Program-made: the position numbers and the translations under genes
In this document: positions 8,505 to 16,617 of the stretch, piece after piece
Position numbering within the stretch: the stretch's first letter is position 1
Layout: each line of letters opens with the position of its first letter
Source of the DNA: Phycicoccus sp.
GTDB lineage: Bacteria > Actinomycetota > Actinomycetes > Actinomycetales > Dermatophilaceae
Assembly (NCBI GenBank): GCA_017993715.1
Contig: JAGOME010000001.1
Location: 1 to 64,000, forward strand
Reading direction: 5' to 3'
DNA length: 64,000 nucleotides
The notes under the pieces: generated by a model
The model's database searches: none
The model's input: only the letters and a program-made list of their open reading frames with translations
What the model was told of the DNA's origin: nothing

Positions 8505-9578
8505 ATGATCTCCCTCACCACTTTCACGATGGCGACCTCCACCGATCCGACGGCGCTCCAGATCATCTGGTTTGGCCTGATCGCCGTGCTGTGGACCGGC
8601 TTCCTCGTTCTCGAAGGCTTCGACTTCGGCGTCGGCGCACTCCTGCCGGTCCTCGGCAAGGGCAAGAATGCCGGCGAGTCCGAGAAGCGCAAGCGCGTCA
8701 TGCTCACCTCGATCGGCCCATTCTGGGACGGCAACGAGGTGTGGCTGCTCACCGCGGGTGGCGCAACGTTCGCGGCATTCCCCCACTGGTACGCCACGAT
8801 GTTCTCCGCGTTCTACCTGCCGCTGCTGCTCGTCCTGGTCGCTCTCATCGTCCGCAACATGGGCCTGGAGTACCGGCACAAGCGGGACAACGACCAGTGG
8901 CGGCGCAACTGGGACCTCGCCATCACCGGCGGCTCCATCGTCGCGCCGTTCCTCGTCGGAGTCGCGCTGACCGACACCGTCAAGGGACTGCCCATCGACG
9001 AGAACCTGGAGTTCACTGGCACCTTCTTCACGCTGCTGCACCCCATGGGTCTGCTCGGTGGTCTCGTCGTGCTCGGTCTGTCCCTGACGCACGGCGCGTT
9101 CTTCCTCGCCCTCAAGACCGACGGCCCCATCCGCAAGGACGCCCAGGCCCTGGGGACCCGCCTCGGGCTCGTCACCGCGGTCGCCGCCGTCGTCCTGCTG
9201 CTCTGGGTTGGCCTGACCCGCGGCACCGTCGCGAGCTGGGCGACTACAGTCCTCGCGGCCGTCGCGCTGCTGTTCGCCATCTGGATGAACCAGCAGGGCA
9301 AGGAGGGCCTGGCATTCACGGGCACGGCGGTGACGATGGCCATGGCTGTCGCCACGTACTTCCTCGCGCTGTTCCCCGACGTCATGCCCACCACCCTCGA
9401 GGGTGGCACGAGCCTGACGATCATGAACGCCTCGAGCACGCCGATGACCCTGACGATCATGACCTGGGCTGCGGTGATCTTCACCCCGATTGCCCTGATC
9501 TACACGGCCTGGTCCTATTGGGTGTTCCGCAAGCGGATCACGGTGCAGCAGATCCCCAAGCCCGTCGCAGTGCCCTGA
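8505..9578 (+). CDS. cydB: Cytochrome bd oxidase subunit II
   Basis: This 357-residue multi-spanning protein pairs with CydA to form the bd oxidase. The signature LEGFDFGVGALLP near residues 33-45 and the conserved PFWDGNEVWLLTAGGA region at about 72-88 identify CydB. Eight or more hydrophobic helices are evident. ATG 8505 lies 21 nt after cydA, so the two are translated from one message. The length is normal for the family. The cytochrome bd assembly exporter genes cydD and cydC follow 22 nt downstream. Confidence 0.97.
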   Translation: MISLTTFTMATSTDPTALQIIWFGLIAVLWTGFLVLEGFDFGVGALLPVLGKGKNAGESEKRKRVMLTSIGPFWDGNEVWLLTAGGATFAAFPHWYATMFSAFYLPLLLVLVALIVRNMGLEYRHKRDNDQWRRNWDLAITGGSIVAPFLVGVALTDTVKGLPIDENLEFTGTFFTLLHPMGLLGGLVVLGLSLTHGAFFLALKTDGPIRKDAQALGTRLGLVTAVAAVVLLLWVGLTRGTVASWATTVLAAVALLFAIWMNQQGKEGLAFTGTAVTMAMAVATYFLALFPDVMPTTLEGGTSLTIMNASSTPMTLTIMTWAAVIFTPIALIYTAWSYWVFRKRITVQQIPKPVAVP

Positions 9579-9600
9579 TCGTCGGCACTGCACCCTCACC

Positions 9601-11187
9601 ATGAAGCCCTTCGACCCACGCCTGCTCAGGACGGCGCCGACGATCCGCTCGTCGGTCGCCCTCCTGGCGGTCGTCGGTGTCCTGCAGGGGTTCTCCACTA
9701 TCGCGCTCGCCTTTGCGTTGAGCGCGCTCGTCGTCGCCGTCGTCCAGGAGGGACCAGTCGCCATTGCGGCGGCATGGACGGCGGCGATCTTCGTGGTTCG
9801 CGCAGGACTGGGCTGGCTAGCCGAGCGCGTGCAGGCACATGCCGGCGTCGAGGTGAGCCTGGTCCTGCGCGAACGCCTCCTCGGCCAGTGGCTGCGCACC
9901 ACCGCGGATCGTCGGCCCCCGGCCGATCGAGCCGTCGTGCTGGCAGCGCAGGGTGCTGCGACCGTTGAGCCGTATGCCGCCCGCTTCCTCCCCGCGCTCG
10001 TCGCCGGGGCCGTGGTGCCCGCCTGCGCCGTTGTCGCGCTGTTCACGGTGGACTGGATCAGCGCCCTCATTGTCATCGCCACCTTGCCATTGCTGCCGCT
10101 GTTCGCAGCCCTGATCGGCACGTCCACGAGCGACGACACGGCCACCCGCTGGCAGGCCTTGGCCGCGCTGTCCGGTCACTTCCTCGATGTCATGCGCGGC
10201 CTGCCCACATTGGTCTCGTACGGACGCGCGGAGCGGCAAGTCGGCGTCATCGGCGATGTCTCGCAACGCCATCGCGTCGCCACCATGCGTACGCTGCGGC
10301 TGGCGTTCATGTCATCTGCCGCGCTCGAGTTGCTCGCCTCCATTTCGGTCGCCATCGTCGCCGTCACCGTCGGTCTGCGGTTGACGCACGGATCGATGAC
10401 CCTGACCGCCGGCCTGACCGCGATTCTCCTGGCGCCCGAGGCCTACTGGCCGATCCGTCGTGTCGGTGCCGAGTTCCATGCTGCAGCGGACGGGGCCGAG
10501 GCCGTCGACGGCATTCTCAGCGAGCTCTCTCCCACGCAGACCGAGCAGGGCTCAGGACACCCCACGGAGGACGTGGGCGTCCGCCTTGATGACGTGGCCT
10601 ATTCGTATGCCGCCTCCTCCTCCCCGGTGGTGCAGGCGCTTTCGCTCACGGCAGGCCCCGGCCTGACGGTCCTCACCGGGCCGTCGGGGGTGGGCAAGAG
10701 CACCGTCCTCGACCTCATCGCCCGGCTCCGCGAACCATCCCACGGCACGGTCGCCGCTGGCCGGACCCACTACGTCACTCAGCGCCCCTTCCTCAGTGCC
10801 GGCACGCTGCGCGCTGCTCTCACGATCGCCGGCCCGGCGACCGACGACCACCTCTGGGCGGCCCTGCGACGCGTCGGCCTGGATGGATTCGTTGCGGGAC
10901 TGCCCGATTCGCTCAACACGCGGATTGGAGACGACGGGTTTGGCCTGTCCGCCGGACAGCGGGCGCGGATCGTGCTCGCCCGAGCCCTGCTCTCGTCGGC
11001 GCCGGTGATCCTGCTCGACGAGCCGACCGCCCACCTCGACCAAGCCTCCGTCGACCTGGTTGAGGAGGTCCTCGTTGAGCTCGCCACCCGGCATACAGTC
11101 ATCGCCGTCACCCACCGCGGTGGGCTCGTCAGGCACGCCGATCGACACGTCCACCTCACCGGCGCCGGCGCCGAGGTGCGCGCATGA
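9601..11187 (+). CDS. cydD: Thiol reductant ABC exporter subunit CydD
   Basis: This 528-residue half-transporter has six hydrophobic segments in residues 1-300, then a nucleotide-binding domain. The Walker A is GPSGVGKST at about 360-368, and the signature LSAGQRARIVLARALL is followed by Walker B VILLDEPTAHLD. CydDC exports glutathione or cysteine-type reductant across the membrane and is required to assemble cytochrome bd. It starts 22 nt after cydB, and its stop overlaps the start of cydC by 4 nt, a sign of coupled translation. The signature has LSAGQ in place of the more usual LSGGQ, which is common in CydD. Confidence 0.94.
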   Translation: MKPFDPRLLRTAPTIRSSVALLAVVGVLQGFSTIALAFALSALVVAVVQEGPVAIAAAWTAAIFVVRAGLGWLAERVQAHAGVEVSLVLRERLLGQWLRTTADRRPPADRAVVLAAQGAATVEPYAARFLPALVAGAVVPACAVVALFTVDWISALIVIATLPLLPLFAALIGTSTSDDTATRWQALAALSGHFLDVMRGLPTLVSYGRAERQVGVIGDVSQRHRVATMRTLRLAFMSSAALELLASISVAIVAVTVGLRLTHGSMTLTAGLTAILLAPEAYWPIRRVGAEFHAAADGAEAVDGILSELSPTQTEQGSGHPTEDVGVRLDDVAYSYAASSSPVVQALSLTAGPGLTVLTGPSGVGKSTVLDLIARLREPSHGTVAAGRTHYVTQRPFLSAGTLRAALTIAGPATDDHLWAALRRVGLDGFVAGLPDSLNTRIGDDGFGLSAGQRARIVLARALLSSAPVILLDEPTAHLDQASVDLVEEVLVELATRHTVIAVTHRGGLVRHADRHVHLTGAGAEVRA

Positions 11188-13019
11188 CGACCACGACCAC
11201 CCACCCCGCACCGACCCGGCGCGCATCGCATCCGGCGACCAGCAGTCGGCTCACGCGCCCGATCCTGCTCGCCGGGCTCGTCGGCGGAGCCGCGACAGCC
11301 TCAGGCATCGCCCTGACTGCCACCTCGGGGTGGCTCATCGTCCGAGCCAGCGAGCGGCCCGTCATCCTCACACTGCTCACGGCGATCGTCGCCGTCCGCG
11401 CGTTTGGCATGGCGCGGCCGACGTTCCGGTATGCCGAGCGCCTGCGCTCCCACGACGCGGCCCTGGCCGACCTCGCCGAGCGCCGACAGTCGGTGTTCGC
11501 CTCGCTCATCCCGCTGACCCCTGCACGCCTCGGCAGGCGCGCCCGCTCGGACGTCCTGACCGGTGTCGTTGACGACTTGAGCGATGTCGTCGACGCGCAG
11601 GTGCGCGTCACCGTGCCGGTCATCGCCAGCGCGGTTGCCGGGTTGTTGGCCGTCGCCCTGACCGCCGCCCTCTGGCCGCCGGTCGGTGCGGTGCTCGCCG
11701 CGCTCCTCGTCCTGGTCGCTCTCGCCTGCCTCTTGGCCTGGCGACTGGAGTCACGCGGCCGGGACGAGATGCTTGCGGCGCGGGCCGAGGTGGCCCGCGT
11801 CAGCGACCTGGTCGCCGGCCAAGCAGACGCGCTGCGAGCGGTCGGCGCCGAGCAGACCGCGCTGCGCTGGCTCACTGATGCCCACGACACGCTGCGCCGC
11901 TGCGTCCGGCGTCAGAGCCACGGCCGGGCGCTGGTAACGGCCCTCCTGCTCCTCGCCAGTGGGGCGGCGACGCTGCTCGCAGCCTGGCTCGCGTTGGGCG
12001 CCGACGTGTCCGCACCGATCAAGGCGCTGCTCGTCGTGGTCCCTGTCGCGACCGGTGACGCCCTGGCCCCCCTCGTTGATGCCATGCGGTCCCGAGCCCT
12101 GGCCGACGGTGCGGTCGCGCGCCTCGACGACCTCCTGGCACAACACCCTGCGGTGGCAGCTGCCACGCTCGCCACCCCGCAGTCGCGCCCGGCCTCCACA
12201 GGTGGTTCCGACGCGGCACACCCCTCATACCCCGCTGCCGCTGGCACAGGCGTCTCGGCGGCAGCGGCCCCCACCTCGGATCCGGGACAGCACACGGCAT
12301 TCCCGGCACCGGCACAGCCCGACCCGACAGCCCCAGCACCGGCATTCAGGACCACGGCACCGGCCCTACAACTTCGCGGCGTCACGGCCTCCTGGACTGG
12401 CCAAGGCACCGACCTGGCCGCGCTCGACCTCGACATCGCTTCCGGCGAGCGCCTTGCCATCGTCGGCGCCAACGGTTCAGGCAAGTCGACACTCCTCGCC
12501 GTGTTGGCGAGGCAGCTGGACCCCACGGCCGGCGCCTACACGATCGATGGGCAGGATGCCCTGAGCGCCGACCTCGCAGACACCCGGGCCCTCTTTGCCG
12601 TGCTCGATGACGAGCCCCACATCTTCGCTGGGCCGGCCGACGCCAACCTGCGGGTCGCGGCCCCGGACGCCGACGATGACGCCCTTCGAGCTGCCCTCGT
12701 CGCCGCCGGACTCACGAGCTGGCTCGGCACGTTGCCCCAAGGCCTGGCCACCCCGCTCGGGGCCGGTGGCCGTGGGCTGTCCGGCGGCGAACGCGCCCGG
12801 TTCGGGCTGGCGCGCGCGCTGTTGTCTGAGCGCCCGGTGCTGCTGCTCGATGAGCCCCTGGCTCATGTGGACCACGCGACGGCCCTCGGGATCATCGAGG
12901 ACCTGTCCCGCGTTGAACGCACGAGGAGCATCGTTATGGTGAGCCACCGACCCGAGGGCATTGACGGTTTCGACACCGTGCTCGACCTGAGCCCGAGGTT
13001 CGCCCGAAAGGAGTTCTGA
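11184..13019 (+). CDS. cydC: Thiol reductant ABC exporter subunit CydC
   Basis: This 611-residue half-transporter partners CydD. Six membrane segments occupy about residues 28-300. The ATPase domain has Walker A GANGSGKST near 428-436, signature LSGGERARFGLARALL, and Walker B VLLLDEPLAHVD. Between them, at about residues 330-395, lies an unusual linker rich in Pro, Ala, Thr and Ser that makes the protein longer than many CydC homologues. The linker DNA carries two CGGCATTC octamers 45 bp apart. The start ATG overlaps the cydD stop, and the next gene begins 1 nt after the cydC stop. Confidence 0.94.
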   Translation: MTTTTTHPAPTRRASHPATSSRLTRPILLAGLVGGAATASGIALTATSGWLIVRASERPVILTLLTAIVAVRAFGMARPTFRYAERLRSHDAALADLAERRQSVFASLIPLTPARLGRRARSDVLTGVVDDLSDVVDAQVRVTVPVIASAVAGLLAVALTAALWPPVGAVLAALLVLVALACLLAWRLESRGRDEMLAARAEVARVSDLVAGQADALRAVGAEQTALRWLTDAHDTLRRCVRRQSHGRALVTALLLLASGAATLLAAWLALGADVSAPIKALLVVVPVATGDALAPLVDAMRSRALADGAVARLDDLLAQHPAVAAATLATPQSRPASTGGSDAAHPSYPAAAGTGVSAAAAPTSDPGQHTAFPAPAQPDPTAPAPAFRTTAPALQLRGVTASWTGQGTDLAALDLDIASGERLAIVGANGSGKSTLLAVLARQLDPTAGAYTIDGQDALSADLADTRALFAVLDDEPHIFAGPADANLRVAAPDADDDALRAALVAAGLTSWLGTLPQGLATPLGAGGRGLSGGERARFGLARALLSERPVLLLDEPLAHVDHATALGIIEDLSRVERTRSIVMVSHRPEGIDGFDTVLDLSPRFARKEF

Positions 13020-13020
13020 C

Positions 13021-13467
13021 ATGCCGGTTTCGACATCCCAGCCGCGTCTGGGCGATCTCGAACGCGTAGTGATGGAGCACCTATGGACCCTGGCTCACGA
13101 CCATCCCAACGGCGTCACGGTCCGCGAAGTCCTGTCCCGACTCGAGGATGACCGCGAGATCGCCTACACGACGGTGATGACCGTCCTGGATCGCCTCACC
13201 AAGAAGGATCTCGTCACGCGCGAGCGCGACGGCCGGGCCTGGCGTTACCTACCGGCAGGCACGCGCGAGTCGCTGACCGCGGCGACCATGCGACGCACCC
13301 TGGATGACATGGATGTCACCGATCGGCGCGCCGCCCTGCTGCATTTCCTCGATGCGGCCGACGAGGACGAGATCGAGGAGTTCAAGGCGGCGATCGCGGA
13401 GATCGAGACCCGGCGACCACGGCGCGGATTGCGGCGACTGCTCCCCGGTGCGCTCCAGGACGACTGA
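13021..13467 (+). CDS. BlaI/MecI/CopY-family repressor
   Basis: This 148-residue protein has the N-terminal winged helix of BlaI/MecI repressors: LGDLERVVMEHLW, then the recognition region EIAYTTVMTVLDRLTKKDLV, and an acidic dimerisation tail. Family members repress from TACTAC-type dyads and are inactivated when an M56-family membrane protease triggers their cleavage. The start follows the cydC stop by 1 nt, with AAGGAG overlapping the cydC end, so it belongs to the cyd message. A matching dyad lies before cydA at 6956-6972. I infer that it controls respiration genes here and not a beta-lactamase, none of which is present in the window. Confidence 0.9.
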   Translation: MPVSTSQPRLGDLERVVMEHLWTLAHDHPNGVTVREVLSRLEDDREIAYTTVMTVLDRLTKKDLVTRERDGRAWRYLPAGTRESLTAATMRRTLDDMDVTDRRAALLHFLDAADEDEIEEFKAAIAEIETRRPRRGLRRLLPGALQDD

Positions 13468-13521
13468 GGTGGCGGGGCGTCAGCCTTGGGCGATCCGCGT
13501 CGACCCGGGGAGAATCTTCCT

Positions 13522-14379
13522 GTGATCACGGCCTTACTCATTGGGTTGACCGTGATCCTCGCGTGGGCCGCCCCGCGGATCATGGCGCGCCAGACGATCT
13601 TTCGTCGATCGCCGCGTGCCGCCCTCTTCGCCTGGCAAGCGGTGACGTTGGCCGCCATCATCGCCGGCCTCGCGGCCGCGCCGACCATCTTGCCCATCGT
13701 CCTGTTCGACGGTCAGGCCATCTGGCAGCACGGCATTCTGGTCCTCATCGGCGTCGCCGTCAGCCTGCTCCTGCTGGCGCGGCTCCTCTTGGCAGGCCAT
13801 CACATCGGGACCCGCATGCGTGAGTTGCGACGCGAGCATCGCGAGCTCGTCGACATCATCGCGCGGCAAGACAACGACCACCGGGGGCTGCGGATCCTGG
13901 AGCACCCGACGCCCACCGCCTACTGCCTGCCTGGTCGCCACCAACGCGTCGTGCTCTCTCGCGGCGCGCTCGACGCACTGGATCCCGAGGAGTTCGCTGC
14001 CGTCCTCACCCATGAGCGGGCCCACCTGCGCGCCCGGCATGACCTGCTCGTCGAGTTCTTCTCGGTCATTCACGAGACCGTCCCCGCCCCCTTGCGCAGC
14101 CAGGCGGCCATGCGCGAAGTCCGGCTCCTCGTCGAAGTCCTCGCCGACCGTTCCGCCGTGCGCGAGGTCGGCGCCCCCGCCATGCAAAGCGCCCTGCTCG
14201 CGCTGTCCGGGGCGCGCGCGCCTGAGGCGGCGATGTCGATGAATGCCGTGGCCAGCGCGCCGGTGCGCATTGACCTGCTCCAGCGCCGCTCGTCGGCGCT
14301 GCTCAGTGTGGTCATCTACGGGTATGCCGCCCTCCTGCTGCTGCTCCCCGTGGGGCTGTTCGCCGCAGCCTGGGCTTGA
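13522..14379 (+). CDS. M56-family membrane metalloprotease (BlaR-like, no sensor domain)
   Basis: This 285-residue protein has hydrophobic segments at about residues 1-18, 33-55, 68-92 and 262-284. The zinc-protease motif HERAH (HExxH) occurs in VLTHERAHLRARHD near residue 170. This is the M56 core of BlaR1/MecR1, but the extracellular penicillin-binding domain is absent, so the inducing signal must differ. GTG 13522 has GGGGAG 9 nt upstream. It follows the BlaI-type repressor by 54 nt and is the last gene of the cyd operon. By family logic it would relieve repression by promoting cleavage of the repressor. Confidence 0.87.
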   Translation: MITALLIGLTVILAWAAPRIMARQTIFRRSPRAALFAWQAVTLAAIIAGLAAAPTILPIVLFDGQAIWQHGILVLIGVAVSLLLLARLLLAGHHIGTRMRELRREHRELVDIIARQDNDHRGLRILEHPTPTAYCLPGRHQRVVLSRGALDALDPEEFAAVLTHERAHLRARHDLLVEFFSVIHETVPAPLRSQAAMREVRLLVEVLADRSAVREVGAPAMQSALLALSGARAPEAAMSMNAVASAPVRIDLLQRRSSALLSVVIYGYAALLLLLPVGLFAAAWA

Positions 14380-14599
14380 GTGCGGCCGAGCCGCCCCAGC
14401 CGAGGACCGGGCTCGACGTGGGCCGCGACACGACTGGGTCATGCAGTGAATCGAGCGGGCTGCGGGGTCTGCCCATGCCGAGACCGGTCATGTGCCGTAC
14501 GGGACTCTGAGGCCTTGCTGTCCCGCTAGCGCTGCAAGCCGGTTGGGGTCTGCGCACCGTGAACCAGAACGGTGACGGTGGCGGCGTAGCCTGACGCAG

Positions 14600-14971
14600 G
14601 TGAACCCTGGCGAGCCGCTGATCCCATTTCCCGCATCGGCGCCACGGCAGCCAGGTGTGGCGGAGTCAGGTGTGGCGGGGCCTGATGTGACGTTGCTGTC
14701 TGGCCTGCAGGCCCAGGTTGCGGCGACGTATGGCGCCAGGGATGCGGCGCGCGGCATTCCTTCGACGGTCGCCTGGATCGCCGAGGAAGTCGGGGAGCTC
14801 GCGCAGGCGGTGCGCAAGGGCACGCATGAGCAACGGCTTCACGAGTTCGGGGATGTGCTGGCCTGGGTCGCCTCACTGGCCAATCAGGTAGGGGTCGATC
14901 TGCGTGAGGCCGTGCAGCGGTATGCCGACGGATGCCCGCGCTGTGGCGGCATTCCGTGCCAGTGCCCGTAG
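14600..14971 (+). CDS. MazG-like nucleotide pyrophosphohydrolase with Cys-rich tail
   Basis: This 123-residue protein carries the MazG-like core. WIAEEVGELAQAVRKG provides the Glu-x-x-Glu metal ligands at about residues 59-66, and EFGDVLAWVASLANQ gives the second acidic pair. MazG-type enzymes hydrolyse nucleoside triphosphates to monophosphates and often clean the nucleotide pool. The last dozen residues, GCPRCGGIPCQCP, hold four cysteines spaced like a small zinc knuckle, so a metal-bound tail is likely. The start is GTG. It converges on the DNA ligase gene 98 bp downstream. Its exact substrate is unknown. Confidence 0.82.
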   Translation: MNPGEPLIPFPASAPRQPGVAESGVAGPDVTLLSGLQAQVAATYGARDAARGIPSTVAWIAEEVGELAQAVRKGTHEQRLHEFGDVLAWVASLANQVGVDLREAVQRYADGCPRCGGIPCQCP

Positions 14972-15069
14972 CCCCGAGCAGGCGACACCAAGTCCGACGG
15001 GAATCAGAGTCCGGCGCATCCGTGCCAGGAGCGGGGCAGCTGGGGGCCCCAGGAACGCCAGCGAGCACG

Positions 15070-16617
15070 TCACGCCTGAGCGGGGCCGCCGCGCAGGAGG
15101 GCCCGCACGGTGTCAATGGTGTCGGCATCGGCCGGCGATCGATCCGGACGGTAGCCCCTCACTCGGGCGAACCGCAGCGCCACCCCGCCCGGATAGCGCG
15201 ACGAACGCTGGACCCCGTCGACAGCGATCTCGACGACGAAGTGCGGCTCGAGCCACACCACCCCGGGGGTCTCCCGCACGGCATGCGCCGGGAACGTGTC
15301 TGTCTGCCACCGCAACAACTGATCAGTCAGCCCCTTGAACGTCTTCCCGACCATGATCGGCCGCCCCGGGGTCTGCGAATCGCGCGCGCCCAGGTGCAGG
15401 TTGGACAGCCATCCGGTGCGCCGGCCATAACCCCATTCGGCAGCGAGGACAACGAGATCGAGCGTGTGGACCGGCTTGACTTTGCGCCAGGCGGTGCCCC
15501 GACGGCCCGCGGCATACAGGGAGTCCGCGTCCTTGACCATGACACCCTCATGGCCCGCCGCCAACGCCTCATCCAGCATCGTCTGAGCCACACCGGGGTC
15601 GTCCGTGAGGACGCCAGGGATGCGATATGGCCCCACCAGGTCGCTGAGCGCTGTCAGTCGGGTGGTGAGCGGCTCGTCGATGAGGTCTCGTCCATCGAGG
15701 TGGAGCACGTCGAAGAACCGAGGGGCCAGCAGCGTCTCGCGGTCGGTCGTCGCACCGAACCGACTCATCGTCTCCTGGAACGGTCGAGGCGCCCCATCCT
15801 CGTCCAGGGCGAGGCTCTCGCCATCGAGGATGAAGGTATCCCCAGGAAAGCCCGCCACGAGTTCGATAATCTCGGGAACGCGATCGGTGATCTCCGCGAG
15901 GGATCTGGTGTAGACACTCGTGCGTTCAGCGTTGCGGTGCACCTGGATCCGGGCGCCGTCGAGTTTGTGTTCGACGTGGACGAGCCCCCCGGTCATTGCT
16001 GCCGCGACATCCGCCGCAGTCGCGGCGAGCATCGGCTGGACAGCAGTGCCCGCGGCCAACGTGACTGTGTCGACAGCGTCGGGGTCGGCGAGGAGTTGCT
16101 GGGCAGTCTCGCCCAGGCTGCCGGACAGCATCACAGCCCTCCGGACGGCGTCGAGCGGACGATCCACCGCCATGGCGAGCGCATCCGTGAGGACCCCGGC
16201 GAGGGCACCGGTGCGGACGTCGCCCAGCATCGCTCCGCGCAGGAGATCACGTTCGGCATCGGTGGCCCGGGAGAGCAGGTCGCGCAGCGCTGTGTGCCGG
16301 CGGGCCGTGGACCCCGGGCCATCGGCGTTGGCCAATACCGTGAATGCCGTGTCGACGTCGCCGAGGGTGAGCCGGGCGTCCGCAGCACCGTCGGAGCCGG
16401 ACGTCACCAGGTCCGACTCGACGGCCTGCACGGTGCGCCACCCGACGCCGAGTCGCCCCTGTCGTGGTCGGCCGAGCAGGATCCCGGTCAGGGCAGCGGC
16501 GTCCTGCGGCCCGGTGGCGCGCAGGAGATCCGCGAGGACCGAGGACTTGGTCCGCCGGGACCGGGTGTCGCGCAGGGCGGTGACAGCGTCGACGACCCGC
16601 TCGAGCGGCACACTCAT
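15070..16617 (-). CDS. ATP-dependent DNA ligase (LigB-type)
   Basis: This 515-residue enzyme seals nicks in DNA using ATP. The adenylated lysine lies in EHKLDGARIQVHR at about residue 221 (motif I). ILDGESLALD is motif III, EGVMVKD motif IV and WRKVKP motif V. The first 200 residues are the DNA-binding domain seen in LigB and archaeal-type ligases. Length and domain order match actinobacterial LigB. Its start overlaps the stop of the upstream HPr-kinase-like gene by 4 nt, so the two are probably co-translated. LigB is usually non-essential beside the NAD-dependent LigA and is thought to act in repair. Confidence 0.93.
   Translation of the reverse strand: MSVPLERVVDAVTALRDTRSRRTKSSVLADLLRATGPQDAAALTGILLGRPRQGRLGVGWRTVQAVESDLVTSGSDGAADARLTLGDVDTAFTVLANADGPGSTARRHTALRDLLSRATDAERDLLRGAMLGDVRTGALAGVLTDALAMAVDRPLDAVRRAVMLSGSLGETAQQLLADPDAVDTVTLAAGTAVQPMLAATAADVAAAMTGGLVHVEHKLDGARIQVHRNAERTSVYTRSLAEITDRVPEIIELVAGFPGDTFILDGESLALDEDGAPRPFQETMSRFGATTDRETLLAPRFFDVLHLDGRDLIDEPLTTRLTALSDLVGPYRIPGVLTDDPGVAQTMLDEALAAGHEGVMVKDADSLYAAGRRGTAWRKVKPVHTLDLVVLAAEWGYGRRTGWLSNLHLGARDSQTPGRPIMVGKTFKGLTDQLLRWQTDTFPAHAVRETPGVVWLEPHFVVEIAVDGVQRSSRYPGGVALRFARVRGYRPDRSPADADTIDTVRALLRGGPAQA

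Noticed and set aside
8484-10145. Open frame of about 553 codons opposite cydB and cydD
   Set aside because: Antisense to conserved cyd genes; Gln/Asp/Gly-rich shadow translation.
13021-14379. Beta-lactam resistance locus
   Set aside because: BlaI/M56 genes are present but there is no beta-lactamase or penicillin-binding sensor domain, and they are embedded in the cyd operon.
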